From Streptomyces sp. NRRL B-1347 (GTDB taxonomy: Bacteria > Actinomycetota > Actinomycetes > Streptomycetales > Streptomycetaceae), in the NCBI RefSeq assembly GCF_000720325.1, contig NZ_JOJM01000027.1, forward strand, positions 1 to 64,000: a DNA stretch of 64,000 nt, written 5' to 3'. The notes beneath the pieces are model-generated. The model saw only the letters and a program-made list of their open reading frames with translations, was not told the origin of the DNA and did no database searches. Position 1 is the stretch's first letter. Every line of letters starts with the position of its first letter. Positions 18,850 to 28,170 of this stretch are shown here, in pieces. A program made the translations under genes and the position numbers.

Positions 18850-19911
18850 ATGCCCGAACTGCGTGTCGTGGCCGTCAGCAACGACGGCACACGGCTGGTG
18901 CTGAAGGCTGCGGACAGCACGGAGTACACGCTTCCCATCGACGAACGGCTCCGCGCCGCCGTACGCGGCGACCGCCCGAGACTCGGCCAGATCGAGATCG
19001 AGGTGGAGAGCCACCTCCGACCCCGGGACATCCAGGCCCGTATACGCGCTGGGGCCAGCGCGGAAGAAGTCGCCTCGCTCGCCGGCATCCCCGTCGACCG
19101 CGTCCGCCGCTTCGAGGGCCCCGTGCTCGCCGAGCGCGCCTTCATGGCCGAGCGCGCCCGGAAGACCCCCGTGCGCCGCCCCGGCGAGAACACCGGACCC
19201 CAGCTCGGCGAGGCCGTCCAGGAGCGGCTGCTGCTGCGCGGCGCCGACAAGGAATCCGTCCAGTGGGACTCCTGGCGCCGCGACGACGGCACCTGGGAGG
19301 TGCTGCTCGTCTACCGCGTCGCCACCGAGCCGCACTCCGCGAGCTGGACGTACGACCCGCCGCGCCGCCTCGTCCAGGCCGTCGACGACGAGGCCCGCGC
19401 CCTCATCGGCGAGACCGACGACATCGCCGCGCCCGAGCCCAGCTTTCCGTTCGTGCCGCGCATCGCCCGGCTGCCCCGGGACCGGCCGCTGGAGCGCACC
19501 CTCGACCGCCCCGGCACCCCGGCGCCCGAGCCCGCGGAGGAGCCGGGCCCGAGCGGGGCGATCGCCGAGCAGGAGCGCGACTCCCTGACCAGCCTCCTGG
19601 AGGCGGTGCCGAGCTTCCGGGGCGACATGGTCGTCCCGGAGCGCCCCACCACCGCACCCTCCGAACTGCCGTCCGCACAGGACGAGCCGGAGCAGGAGCC
19701 CGAGGCCGAGGAGCCCCCGGCGTCCGCGGCGTCGGCCGGTTCGGCGTACGCGGACGTGCTGATGCCGCGCGCCGTGGCCAGCCACCGCGAGCGCCTGGTC
19801 GGCTCCACGGACCGCCAGGCCGAGGCGGACGGCGTCCGGCCCGGCCGCCGCGCCGCCGTGCCGAGCTGGGACGAGATCGTCTTCGGCACCCGCCGCAAGA
19901 AGCAGGAGTAG
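18850..19911 (+). CDS. sepH: SepH, FtsZ-associated cell-division protein
   Basis: SepH binds FtsZ and promotes its assembly during vegetative and sporulation septation in Streptomyces (known from S. venezuelae). The 353-residue product starts MPELRVVAVSNDGTRLVLKA at an ATG with a GGGAGG site. The DUF3071 N-terminal domain contains the helix-turn-helix AEEVASLAGIPVDRVRRFEG (residues 71-90), the part linked to FtsZ stimulation. A second conserved block is SWRRDDGTWEVLLVYRV. The central and C-terminal parts are acidic/proline-rich and probably disordered, ending with the short conserved motif WDEIVFGTRRKKQE. Length and domain order match the family. It is monocistronic, with a hairpin after it. 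Confidence 0.96.
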   Translation: MPELRVVAVSNDGTRLVLKAADSTEYTLPIDERLRAAVRGDRPRLGQIEIEVESHLRPRDIQARIRAGASAEEVASLAGIPVDRVRRFEGPVLAERAFMAERARKTPVRRPGENTGPQLGEAVQERLLLRGADKESVQWDSWRRDDGTWEVLLVYRVATEPHSASWTYDPPRRLVQAVDDEARALIGETDDIAAPEPSFPFVPRIARLPRDRPLERTLDRPGTPAPEPAEEPGPSGAIAEQERDSLTSLLEAVPSFRGDMVVPERPTTAPSELPSAQDEPEQEPEAEEPPASAASAGSAYADVLMPRAVASHRERLVGSTDRQAEADGVRPGRRAAVPSWDEIVFGTRRKKQE

Positions 19912-19960
19912 CCGCGCGGAGGTGGAGGAACCATCCTCCGCCCGCCGCCGCGGACACACC

Positions 19961-19995
19961 GAAGGGTCCGTACGCAAGATCCGTACGGGCCCTTC
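19961..19995 (+). terminator. Hairpin after sepH
   Basis: Arms 19961-19974 and 19982-19995 pair over 14 bases with one G-U-type mismatch around a 7-base loop, about 50 bases past the sepH stop. Confidence 0.75.
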
Positions 19996-20094
19996 ACATG
20001 ACACTCACGTGTCACAGAGCGTGACAGGTGGTCGCTTACGGAGCGTGAGCATCGCGCCGCGATGCTCGGCCCCGCGAGCGCCGACGACGCCCCT

Positions 20095-20925
20095 TTACTG
20101 CGGATCCGGTCCCTTCGCCACCGGACGGGACGCGTCCGATGACCACTCCGACCACGAACCGACGTACAGCGCCGCCGGAATGCCCGCCACCGCGAGGGCG
20201 AGGACCTCGTGGGCGCCCGAGACGCCCGAGCCGCAGTACACCCCCACCTCCGGGGCGTCGGCGGCACCCAGGGCCGTGAAGCGGGCCGTCAGCTCCCCGG
20301 CCGGACGGAACCGGCCATCCTCGGAGACGTTCTCCGTCGTGGGGGCCGAGACCGCGCCCGGGATGTGACCGCCCACGCGGTCGATCGGCTCGACGTCGCC
20401 CCGGTAGCGCTCCGCGGCCCGGGCGTCCAGGAGCAGCCCCGAGCGGGCCACGGCGGCCGCGCCGTCCGCGTCCAGCCGGGCCACCGAGTCGGGGACCGGC
20501 TTGAACGTGCCCTCCTCGGGCGGCCGCACGTCACCGGACTCCAGCGCGCCGCGCCACGCCGCGAGCCCGCCGTCCAGGACGCGCACCGACGGATGCCCCG
20601 CCCAGCGCAGCAGCCACCAGGCGCGCGCCGCGGCCCAGCCCTGGCCGCCGTCGTACACGACCACGCTCCGGTCGCCGGAGACGCCCGCCGCCCGCATCAC
20701 CGCGCCGAAGCGCTCGGCGTCCGGCAGCGGATGCCGGCCGGCCGCTCCGGCCGGACCGGCGAGTTCGGCGTCCAGGTCGACGAAGACCGCCGACGGGATG
20801 TGCGCCTCCTCGTAGGCGGGGCGCTGGTGCGGCCCGCCGAGCTGCCAGCGGACGTCGAGGAGCACTGGCGGATTCCCGCCCGCCAGGTCGCTCGCGAGTT
20901 GGGATGCGGAGATGATGGCATTCAT
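20095..20925 (-). CDS. Thiosulfate/3-mercaptopyruvate sulfurtransferase
   Basis: A two-domain rhodanese of 276 residues. The N-terminal domain is inactive (YDGGQG where a cysteine loop would be), while the C-terminal domain has the catalytic loop CGSGVSG with Cys231. The CGSGV(S/T) loop is typical of mercaptopyruvate sulfurtransferases. The enzyme moves sulfur from a donor to cyanide or thiol acceptors. The rhodanese boundary motif GGHIPGAVSAP is also clear. The ATG at 20925 (MNAIISASQL) is preferred over one three codons upstream because the domain begins immediately. It is convergent with sepH and divergent from the VOC gene. Confidence 0.93.
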   Translation of the reverse strand: MNAIISASQLASDLAGGNPPVLLDVRWQLGGPHQRPAYEEAHIPSAVFVDLDAELAGPAGAAGRHPLPDAERFGAVMRAAGVSGDRSVVVYDGGQGWAAARAWWLLRWAGHPSVRVLDGGLAAWRGALESGDVRPPEEGTFKPVPDSVARLDADGAAAVARSGLLLDARAAERYRGDVEPIDRVGGHIPGAVSAPTTENVSEDGRFRPAGELTARFTALGAADAPEVGVYCGSGVSGAHEVLALAVAGIPAALYVGSWSEWSSDASRPVAKGPDPQ

Positions 20926-21380
20926 AAGGCCCAACCTTGCCCACGGGGTGGCCGCCGCGTCCAGGTCCGGCTAGCCTGCTCGGCCGGACCCGCCCGAACA
21001 CGTGGCGTACGGAACCGGGCACGCCCTGTACCGAAGACGGACACGGCTCGGCAATCGCACGTTTACGGATGGGAAACGGCAGACCGGGCATCCTCCGCCA
21101 GGAAACGGGAAAGGGCGGCGCGGCCGGGGGGCGCCGGGCGGCGGGTGGTGCAAGCATCTGCACGGACGGGCATGCGCGCGGCCAGGGTACGCGCGTTCGA
21201 AAGGCGAATCGAAGCGGAGTGGCGACGGCTGACCGACGGCGGGTGACGGTGGCGGACGGCAGCGGGCGGACGAGCGACGTCATGGAGCAGATGACGGATC
21301 GCGGGTCCGGTCCCCTGGCGTCGGCCGTCCGCGACCGCCGTGAGCCACCGGCGCCACGAGGGCCCGAGGAGAGAGTGACG
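20926..21380. other. Intergenic region before the VOC gene
   Basis: About 455 GC-rich bases between divergent genes. Several frames are open but none has a ribosome site or a recognisable protein. Promoters for both neighbours must lie here; I could not place them. Confidence 0.4.
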
Positions 21381-22208
21381 ATGACCGAGGCACGGTGGCC
21401 GGACAGCCGACGCGTACGGACCGCGCGGCCCGCACCCGGCACGCCCTGCTGGGTGAGCCTGATGGCACACGACCTGACCGCGACCCAGGAGTTCTACGCG
21501 CAGCTCTTCGGCTGGACGTACCGGCCCGGGCCGCAGCAGCTGGGTCCCTACGTGCGCGCCTTCCTCGGCGAGTGCGAGGTGGCCGGGATCGGCGAGCTGC
21601 CGGCCGACCGGCGGCTGCCCATCGCCTGGACCCCGTATCTGGCGTCGGACGACGCGGGCGAGACGGCGGAGATGGCGCGGCACTGCGGCGGCACGGTCGG
21701 CGTCGGCCCGCTGGACGCGGCCGAGGCCGGGCGGATGGCGATCGCGTCGGACCCCGCGGGCGCGGTGTTCGGCATCTGGCAGCCCGCGGAGCACCTGGGC
21801 ACCGCGGTGGCCGGGGTGCCGGGCGCGCCCGCCTGGAACGAGCTGGTGACCCGGGAGACGGGCGAGGTCGCCAAGTTCTACCGGACGCTGTTCGGCTACA
21901 CCGAGGAGGCGTCCGGCGGCCCGGACGCGGACTTCCTGACGTTCTTCCTGGAGGGCCGGGCGGTGGCGTCGGTGCAGGGCGTCGGGAACGCGCTGCCGCG
22001 CGACCGGGGCGCGTACTGGATGACGTACTTCGAGACCGCGGACGTGGACGCGGCGGCGGCGCGGGTGGTCGGCCTCGGCGGCCGTGTCGTGCGTCCCGCG
22101 CGCGAGAGCGCGTACGGCCGGATCGCGACGGTCGCCGACCGGGAGGGCGCGGTGTTCACGCTCGTGCACTCCGAGCGGTCCTGCCAGGAGCCCGCGGCGA
22201 CGGTCTGA
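21381..22208 (+). CDS. VOC-family protein with two glyoxalase-like domains
   Basis: A 275-residue protein with a tandem of vicinal-oxygen-chelate domains. Each half repeats the same theme: PCWVSLMAHDLTATQEFYAQ ... FGWTY in the first and PAWNELVTRETGEVAKFYRT ... LFGYT in the second. Each half ends in a segment such as DPAGAVFGIWQP or DREGAVFTLVHS. This layout is seen in Streptomyces hydroxylase-like and bleomycin-resistance-like members, but substrate and metal dependence are unknown. The ATG at 21381 has GAGGAGAG just ahead and begins just before the first domain. It is convergent with tdk, 19 bases away. Confidence 0.85.
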   Translation: MTEARWPDSRRVRTARPAPGTPCWVSLMAHDLTATQEFYAQLFGWTYRPGPQQLGPYVRAFLGECEVAGIGELPADRRLPIAWTPYLASDDAGETAEMARHCGGTVGVGPLDAAEAGRMAIASDPAGAVFGIWQPAEHLGTAVAGVPGAPAWNELVTRETGEVAKFYRTLFGYTEEASGGPDADFLTFFLEGRAVASVQGVGNALPRDRGAYWMTYFETADVDAAAARVVGLGGRVVRPARESAYGRIATVADREGAVFTLVHSERSCQEPAATV

Positions 22209-22227
22209 CGGCCGCGGCGCGGGTGCC

Positions 22228-22905
22228 CTAGGAGCGTTCCAGGGTGCCCACGGCGCTGTCGCTGTCGAGCGGCAGGACGTCCGGCGACAGGGCGCCCGCG
22301 TGGGCGGACGCGGCGGTCATGCGACGGCGGTGGTGACGGCGGCACACGACTTCGTAACCCACCTCGTCGGCCGCGTGGTTGACGTCTCCGACGACGACCT
22401 GGGCGCCTTCGACGACCATGTGGCCGCCGACGGTGCGGGCGTTGTGGGTGGCACGGGCGCCGCACCAGCACAGGGCCTCGACCTGGAGGACCTCTATGCG
22501 GTCGGCGAGCTCGACGAGCCGCTGGGAGCCGGGGAAGAGCCGGGTGCGGAAGTCGGTGGTGATGCCGAAGGCGAAGACGTCCAGGCCGAGGTCGTCGACC
22601 ACGCGCGCGAGCTGGTCGACCTGCTCCGGGGTGAGGAACTGCGCCTCGTCGACGATGACGTAGTCGGCGCGGCCGCCCTGGGAGAGGCGCTCGACGAGGT
22701 GGGCGTAGAAGTCGAGGCCGTCGGCGACTTCGAGGGCCTGGGTGACGAGGCCGAGACGGGAGGAGAGCTTGCCCGCGCCCGCGCGGTCGTTGCGCGCGAA
22801 GATCAGCCCCTCGAGGCCGCGTGCCGAGCGGTTGTGCTCGATCTGCAGCGCGAGGGTGCTCTTCCCGCAGTCCATCGTTCCGGAGAAGAACACCAGCTCA
22901 GGCAT
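22228..22905 (-). CDS. tdk: Thymidine kinase
   Basis: Phosphorylates thymidine to dTMP in nucleotide salvage. The 225-residue type II enzyme has the P-loop FFSGTMDCGKSTLAL, the DEAQF Walker B (VIVDEAQFLT), the lasso/substrate region near the C-terminus, and zinc ligands CWCGARATHNAR plus VCRRHH. The C-terminus of about 35 residues past the zinc site is longer than in E. coli. The ATG at 22905 (MPELVFFSGTMDCGKST) is the family start. It follows the phosphodiesterase gene by about 50 bases on the same strand. Confidence 0.96.
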   Translation of the reverse strand: MPELVFFSGTMDCGKSTLALQIEHNRSARGLEGLIFARNDRAGAGKLSSRLGLVTQALEVADGLDFYAHLVERLSQGGRADYVIVDEAQFLTPEQVDQLARVVDDLGLDVFAFGITTDFRTRLFPGSQRLVELADRIEVLQVEALCWCGARATHNARTVGGHMVVEGAQVVVGDVNHAADEVGYEVVCRRHHRRRMTAASAHAGALSPDVLPLDSDSAVGTLERS

Positions 22906-22956
22906 GGGGAGTTGAGGGCCTTTCATCGTGTGGGGGGGTGCGGGGGCGCCGGGCGG

Positions 22957-24156
22957 CTAGGAGCGTACTTCGAGCAGCGGTACGAGCTGCTCGGCGGGGG
23001 TCATGGAACCGTGGTTGCCGACCATCGCGGACTCGTGGGGCTCGGTGCGGGACGCGATGATCAGGGCGTCGTCGTGCGCGGCGGCCACGACGTCGCCGAT
23101 GCGGCCGTGGACGCGCTCGTCGACGCGCGGGCCGAACCACCCCGCCGCTATGGCCTCCTCGCGTCCGGCCACCCAGAAGCGCTCGCCCAGGACCTCCCGC
23201 CAGACGGTGAGGACGTCGGCCTCGGCACCGGGGACGGCGTAGACGTGCCGGGCACGGCCCTCGCCGCCGAGCAGCGCGACGCCCGCGCACAGCTCCCAGT
23301 CCTCGTCGAAGTCGATCCGGGACTCTTCGTCGAAGGGGATGTCGACCATGCCGTGGTCGGCGGTGACGTACAGGGCGCTGCGCGGCGGGAGTTGCTCGGC
23401 GAGGCGCTGCACGAGGCGGTCGACGTACATGAGCTGGCCGCGCCAGGCGTCGGAGTCGAGGCCGAAGCGGTGGCCCTTGCCGTCGACCTCCGCGTAGTAC
23501 GTGTAGACCAGGGAGCGGTCACCGGCGGCGAGCTGCTCGGCGGCGAGGTCCATGCGGTCCTCGCCGGACAGCCGGCCGCGGAAGGTGCCGCCGCTCAGGG
23601 CGATCTTGGTGAGCGGCGTGTGCTCGAAGGTCGGCGAGGAGACCTGGGCGGTGTGGACGCCCGCCTCGTGGGCCCGCTGGAAGATCGTGGGGTACGGCTG
23701 CCAGGCGTGCGGGTCGGTCCACGGCTTCCAGCGGAGCTGGTTCATCAGCTCGCCGGTGTCGGGGTTGCGGGCGGTGTACCCGGGCAGGCCGTGGGCGCCC
23801 GGGGGCAGGCCGGTGCCGACGGAGGCGAGGGAGGTGGCCGTGGTGGCGGGGAAGCCCGCGGTGATGGGGCGTCCGGTGCCGCCGCGCGAGGAGGCCAGGA
23901 GCGAGGTCAGGAAGGGCGCTTCGGCGGGGTGGGCGCGCAGCTGCTCCCAGCCGAGCCCATCGATGAGGAAGACGCAGTTCCGGTCGGCGGGGGCCAGCTC
24001 GGCGATCGTCGGCGCGAAGCCGTCGACCTCCTGGTGGGCGACGAGGGTGGGCAGCAGGTCGGCGAGCGACCCGGTGCCGTACTCGGGCAGCGGCGCGGTG
24101 GCGAGGTCCAGGGGCTGGGCGTCGTCCCAGCCGCCGGTCCAGTCGGCTGTGACCAT
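22957..24156 (-). CDS. Alkaline-phosphatase-superfamily nucleotide pyrophosphatase/phosphodiesterase
   Basis: A 399-residue type I phosphodiesterase-like enzyme. The metal site and nucleophile can be read: FLIDGLGWEQL (first Asp), FPATTATS (nucleophile Thr region), DGKGHRFG, TADHGMVDIP and GNHGSMTPAEQ. It would hydrolyse phosphodiester or pyrophosphate bonds, possibly of nucleotides. No signal peptide is seen, so it is likely cytoplasmic. Its ATG overlaps the stop of the DUF5998 gene by one base, so the two are translationally linked, and tdk follows about 50 bases later. Confidence 0.9.
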   Translation of the reverse strand: MVTADWTGGWDDAQPLDLATAPLPEYGTGSLADLLPTLVAHQEVDGFAPTIAELAPADRNCVFLIDGLGWEQLRAHPAEAPFLTSLLASSRGGTGRPITAGFPATTATSLASVGTGLPPGAHGLPGYTARNPDTGELMNQLRWKPWTDPHAWQPYPTIFQRAHEAGVHTAQVSSPTFEHTPLTKIALSGGTFRGRLSGEDRMDLAAEQLAAGDRSLVYTYYAEVDGKGHRFGLDSDAWRGQLMYVDRLVQRLAEQLPPRSALYVTADHGMVDIPFDEESRIDFDEDWELCAGVALLGGEGRARHVYAVPGAEADVLTVWREVLGERFWVAGREEAIAAGWFGPRVDERVHGRIGDVVAAAHDDALIIASRTEPHESAMVGNHGSMTPAEQLVPLLEVRS

Positions 24157-24761
24157 CAGCGGGCGGCGCCCGTGCTGCCGGCGGTGGCCGCCGTGGCCTC
24201 GGAGAGGGCCTGGGCGAAGGCGAGGGTCTGGCGGACCGTGTCGGGGCCGTCGCCGGCCTCGCTGACGCGCAGGCTGAGGTCGTCGGCGGTGGAGCTGCCC
24301 GTGTAGCCGTGGTCGGCCTCGCAGTTGGGGTCGCCGCAGGCGGCCGGTTCGAGGTCGATGCGGGACACGGCGCCCCAGCCGATGGTGAGGACGACCTCAC
24401 GGGGCAGGGAGCCGGGAACGTACTTCTCGGGGTTGGCGACGACGCGGCTGACGACGACCGACGAGATCCGGCCGATCTTCACCGACTCGGTGGAGGTCGT
24501 GGCGTACGGAGTCGGCGAGGTGCTGTCGGCCGCCTGCTCGTCGGTGTGGCTGACGATGAAGCGGGTGTCGGTGAGGACGAGCACCGTCACGTGACGCCGT
24601 ACTTCGTTGGCGTCGAAGGTGGTCTCCTGGTGGACCAGGTACGACCCGATGGTCTCGCCGCCGACCGCGGCCTCCACCGCCTCGGCCACGAGGGCCGGGT
24701 AGTAGCCGCTGCGCTCGATCGCCGCGCGCAGCCCCTGGGTCGTGGTACCGGTCTTTGCCAT
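24156..24761 (-). CDS. DUF5998 family protein
   Basis: A conserved actinobacterial protein of 201 residues, starting MAKTGTTTQGLRAAIERSGY. It has a mixed alpha/beta body with TFDANEVRRHVTVLVLTDTR then FIVSHTDE, KIGRISSVVVSRVV and CGDPNCEADHG near the C-terminus, the latter with two cysteines and two histidine/acid residues that might bind metal. The function is unknown. The ATG at 24761 has AGGATGGG ahead. It overlaps the phosphodiesterase start by one base. Confidence 0.87.
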   Translation of the reverse strand: MAKTGTTTQGLRAAIERSGYYPALVAEAVEAAVGGETIGSYLVHQETTFDANEVRRHVTVLVLTDTRFIVSHTDEQAADSTSPTPYATTSTESVKIGRISSVVVSRVVANPEKYVPGSLPREVVLTIGWGAVSRIDLEPAACGDPNCEADHGYTGSSTADDLSLRVSEAGDGPDTVRQTLAFAQALSEATAATAGSTGAAR

Positions 24762-24833
24762 GACGCCCATCCTACGGCCCGGCGCCTGCCCCGAGGTGCG
24801 CGGTGGCCGCCTCGGCGGGCGCCGCGGGGTTCG

Positions 24834-27689
24834 TCAGTAGGCGGGCAGGGTGCGCGGCCCCAGATCGTCGCGGGCCGGCGGCGGGGCGAGCCGGACGGTG
24901 CCGCTGAGGACGGACAGGCCGTCCTGGGCGACGACCACCGGTTCCAGTGAGACGGTGACCACTTCGGAGTGGTCGTCGACGAGGCGCGAGACCCGCTGGA
25001 GGAGCTCTTCGAGGGCAGGGGTGTCCACGGGGGCCGAACCGCGCCAGCCGAAGAGGAGGGGAGCGGTCCGGATCGATCGCACGAGGGTGCGCGCGTCCCG
25101 GTCGGTGACGGGAATCAGCCGGTGGGCGGTGTCCCCGAGGAGTTCGGACGCCGCGCCCGCGAGGCCGAAGGACATGACCGCCCCGGCTGCGGGGTCGTGG
25201 CCCGCGCGCACGACGGTGTCGACGCCCCGCGCGACCATGGCCTGCACGACGGGCCGCAGCTCGGCCGGGCGGCCGAGGGCCTGGGTGAGCTCGCGGTAGG
25301 CGCGGCGCAGCTGCTCCTCGTCGGCGAGGTCGAGGCGTACGCCGCCGAGGTCGGGGCGGTGGCGCAGGTGCGGGGCGGTGGTCTTGAGGGCGACGGGGTA
25401 GCCGAGCCTGCGGGCGGCGTCGGCGGCCGCGTCGGCGTCGGGCGCGGGCAGGACGGGGCGGACGGGGATGCCGTAGCGGCCGAGCAGGTCGCGGGCGTCG
25501 TCCGGGTCGAGGGTCAGGCCGTGCGGGTCCTCGCCCTTGGCGAGGAGGCCCGCGATCAGGTCGGCGGCGCCCTGTTCGTCGATGTCGTCGTACTCGGGCA
25601 CCTTGCCGGGGTCGGCGATGTCGTGGCGCCACTGGGCGTAGGTGACGGCTTCGGCGAGGGCGCGCACGGCCCGCTCGGCCGCGGGGTAGGCGGGGATGCG
25701 GGCGTGCGGTGGCGGGGCGTCGGCCGCGGGCGGGGCGGCGGGCGGCCGGTCGTCGGGGCGGGCGGCGGCGCGTGGCTTGGTGCTCGCGGCGGCGGAGAGG
25801 GCCTCGGCGAGCTCGCCGAGCTCCACGTGGACGACGGCGACGGGCTTGGTGGGACACGCGGCCGCGGCGGACCGCAGGGCGGTGGCCAGGGTCTCCCCCT
25901 GGCCCTTGCGGCTCGATTCGCCGAGCGAGGGGATGACGGTGACGACGGCCGCGTCGCAGGTGTCGGCGGCGAGCGCGGCGCCGAGCGCGGTCCGGAAGTC
26001 CTCGGGCGTCGCGCCCGTGGTCAGGTCGCGCGGGGGCAGCGGGCGCAGGCCTTCGGCGACGCACGCGTCGTACGTGAGCAGGCCGAGGGACTCGGAGTTG
26101 CCGAGGATGGCGACGCGGGGTCCGGCGGGCAGCGGCTGGCCCGCGAGCAGGAGCCCGGCGTCGACGAGTTCGGTGACGGTGTCGACCCTTATGACCCCGG
26201 CCTGGCGGAGCAGCGCCGAGACGGTGGCGTGCGGGAGCCGGGTCGCGGCCCCGGCGTGGCCGGTGGGGGCGATGCCGCTGTGCCGGGCGCCCTGGACGAC
26301 GACGAGGGGCTTCGCGGCGGCGGCGCGGCGGGCGAGGCGGGTGAACTTGCGGGGGTTGCCGATGGATTCCAGGTACATGAGCGCGACGTCGGTGTCCGGG
26401 TCGTCGTACCAGTACTGGAGGACGTCGTTGCCGGAGACGTCGGCGCGGTTGCCCGCGCTGACGAAGGACGAAAGGCCCGCGCCGCGGCGGTGCAGCCGGG
26501 ACAGCAGGGCGATGCCGATGGCGCCGGACTGGGTGAACAGGCCGATGCGTCCCGCGGCGGCGAGTTCGGGGGCCAGTGAGGCGTTCAGGCGTACGTCGGC
26601 CGCGGTGTTGATGACGCCGAAGGCGTTGGGGCCGATGAGGCGCATGCCGTAGGAGCGGGCCCGGCGGACGAGTTCGCGCTGGCGTTCGAGTCCTTCGGGG
26701 CCGCTCTCGGCGTATCCGGCGGAGAGGACGACGAGCCCCTGGACGCCGTGTTCGCCGCACTCGGCGACCGCTTCCGGCACATGCTCGGCGGGGACGGTGA
26801 CGACGGCGAGGTCGACGGGCCCGGCGATGTCGCGCACGGAGCGGTGGGCGGGGACTCCCTCGACGCCCTCGGCGACGGCCTGGTCGGTGAAGGCGCGGTT
26901 GACGGCGTGGACGCGGCCGGTGAAGCCCGCGCGCAGCAGGTTGCGCAGGACGCCGCGGCCGACGCTGTCCCCGGCGCGGCCGACGCCGATGACCGCGACG
27001 GAGCCGGGCGCGAGCAGCCGCTGGACGGAGCTTGCCTCGGCGCGCTGTTCGCGGGCGCGCTGGACGGCGACGGAGCGGTCGGTGGGCTCCAGGTCGAGTT
27101 CGAGGCGGACGACGCCGTCCTCGAAGCTGCGCTGCTGCTGGTATCCGGCGTCCGTGAAGACCTTCACCATCTTGGTGTTCGAGGGCAGGACCTCGGCGGC
27201 GAAGCGGCGGATGCCGCGCTCGCGGGCGACGGCCGCGATGTGTTCGAGCAGCGCGGAGGCGACGCCGCGGCCCTGGTGGGCGTCCTGGACGAGGAAGGCG
27301 ACCTCGGCCTCGTCGGCGGGCCCGGAGGCGGGGCGGCCCTGGGCGTCGATGCGGTCGTAGCGGACGGTGGCGATGAACTCGCCGCCGACGGTGGCCGCGA
27401 GTCCGACGCGGTCCACGTGGTCGTGGTGCGTGAAGCGGTGCACGTCCTTGGCGGAAAGGCGGGGGTAGGGCGCGAAGAAGCGGTAGTACTTCGACTCGTC
27501 CGAGACCTGCTCGAAGAAGCTGACCAGGCGGTCCGCGTCGGCGGCCGTGATGGGCCGGATGCGGGCGGTGCCGCCGTCGCGCAGCACTACGTCGGCCTCC
27601 CAGTGGGAGGGGTAGGGGTGCTGGTCCCGCGGGGCGGGCGCGGCGCTGTCCGACGAGGTGTGCGCTGGGCCGTCCGCAGGGGTCTGCAT
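24834..27689 (-). CDS. GNAT acetyltransferase-acyl-CoA synthetase fusion (Pat-like)
   Basis: A 951-residue bifunctional protein. An N-terminal GNAT domain (about 20-190) has RIRPITAADADRLVSFFEQV and QDAHQGRGVASALLEHIAA. It is followed by a CoA-binding domain (SVAVIGVGRAGDSVGRGVLR), a succinyl-CoA-ligase-like domain (FTQSGAIGIALLSRL) and a C-terminal ATP-grasp domain (PVALKTTAPHLRHRPDLGGV). Proteins of this type acetylate lysines of acyl-CoA synthetases; Salmonella Pat has GNAT at the C-terminus, whereas the S. lividans enzyme has it at the N-terminus as I recall. The synthetase domains usually act as a sensor and not as an enzyme. The gene is convergent with nothing nearby and divergent from ptsH across about 180 bases. 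Confidence 0.93.
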   Translation of the reverse strand: MQTPADGPAHTSSDSAAPAPRDQHPYPSHWEADVVLRDGGTARIRPITAADADRLVSFFEQVSDESKYYRFFAPYPRLSAKDVHRFTHHDHVDRVGLAATVGGEFIATVRYDRIDAQGRPASGPADEAEVAFLVQDAHQGRGVASALLEHIAAVARERGIRRFAAEVLPSNTKMVKVFTDAGYQQQRSFEDGVVRLELDLEPTDRSVAVQRAREQRAEASSVQRLLAPGSVAVIGVGRAGDSVGRGVLRNLLRAGFTGRVHAVNRAFTDQAVAEGVEGVPAHRSVRDIAGPVDLAVVTVPAEHVPEAVAECGEHGVQGLVVLSAGYAESGPEGLERQRELVRRARSYGMRLIGPNAFGVINTAADVRLNASLAPELAAAGRIGLFTQSGAIGIALLSRLHRRGAGLSSFVSAGNRADVSGNDVLQYWYDDPDTDVALMYLESIGNPRKFTRLARRAAAAKPLVVVQGARHSGIAPTGHAGAATRLPHATVSALLRQAGVIRVDTVTELVDAGLLLAGQPLPAGPRVAILGNSESLGLLTYDACVAEGLRPLPPRDLTTGATPEDFRTALGAALAADTCDAAVVTVIPSLGESSRKGQGETLATALRSAAAACPTKPVAVVHVELGELAEALSAAASTKPRAAARPDDRPPAAPPAADAPPPHARIPAYPAAERAVRALAEAVTYAQWRHDIADPGKVPEYDDIDEQGAADLIAGLLAKGEDPHGLTLDPDDARDLLGRYGIPVRPVLPAPDADAAADAARRLGYPVALKTTAPHLRHRPDLGGVRLDLADEEQLRRAYRELTQALGRPAELRPVVQAMVARGVDTVVRAGHDPAAGAVMSFGLAGAASELLGDTAHRLIPVTDRDARTLVRSIRTAPLLFGWRGSAPVDTPALEELLQRVSRLVDDHSEVVTVSLEPVVVAQDGLSVLSGTVRLAPPPARDDLGPRTLPAY

Positions 27690-27825
27690 GGGGCCAGGGT
27701 ACGGGTCGCGCGGCCGCCCGGGCCGGGGCAATGTAGGAGGGGTCGAAAGGCGGTCGGGTGGCGGGAGGCGGGTCGTGGGGCAGCGCGGCACCGGCCCTGC
27801 GGGAGCACCCGGGTCGACATGAGAC

Positions 27826-27841
27826 ACTGGTCTAGACAAGT
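27826..27841. promoter_or_regulatory. DasR operator (dre site) at ptsH
   Basis: ACTGGTCTAGACAAGT at 27826-27841 matches the dre consensus ACTGGTCTAGACCAGT at 15 of 16 positions; the wider 20-base palindrome has one mismatched pair. It lies 28 bases upstream of the ptsH ATG. DasR is the GntR-family, glucosamine-phosphate-sensing repressor known to control PTS genes in Streptomyces. Confidence 0.88.
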
Positions 27842-27868
27842 GTGAGACACCTGGAAGGGCAGCAACAC

Positions 27869-28150
27869 ATGGCTGAGCGCCGCGTCAACGTCGGCTGGGC
27901 CGAGGGCCTCCACGCCCGGCCCGCATCCATCTTCGTCCGTGCGGCCACGGCCTCGGGCGTCCCCGTGACGATCGCCAAGGCCGACGGCAACCCCGTCAAC
28001 GCGGCCTCGATGCTCGCGGTGCTCGGCCTGGGCGCGCAGGGCGGCGAGGAGATCGTGCTCGCTTCTGACGCCGAGGGCGCGGACGCCGCCCTGGACCGGC
28101 TGGCGAAGCTCGTCGCCGAGGGCCTCGAGGAGCTCCCGGAGACCGTCTGA
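27869..28150 (+). CDS. ptsH: Phosphocarrier protein HPr
   Basis: HPr carries phosphate from enzyme I to the sugar-specific PTS enzymes. The 93-residue protein has the active-site block GLHARPAS with His15 and the Ser47 region NAASMLAV that serves as the regulatory site in other bacteria. The C-terminus EGLEELPETV is normal. The ATG at 27869 has GGAAGG about 10 bases ahead. A DasR operator lies immediately upstream, so expression should respond to N-acetylglucosamine metabolism. The GNAT-synthetase gene is divergent, and a hairpin follows the stop. Confidence 0.97.
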   Translation: MAERRVNVGWAEGLHARPASIFVRAATASGVPVTIAKADGNPVNAASMLAVLGLGAQGGEEIVLASDAEGADAALDRLAKLVAEGLEELPETV

Positions 28151-28170
28151 CACTGTCGGACACAGCGCGC

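Noticed and set aside
20937..21380. N-terminal extension of the VOC protein by about 150 codons
   Set aside because: No homology, low-complexity, and a clear ribosome site marks the ATG at 21381.
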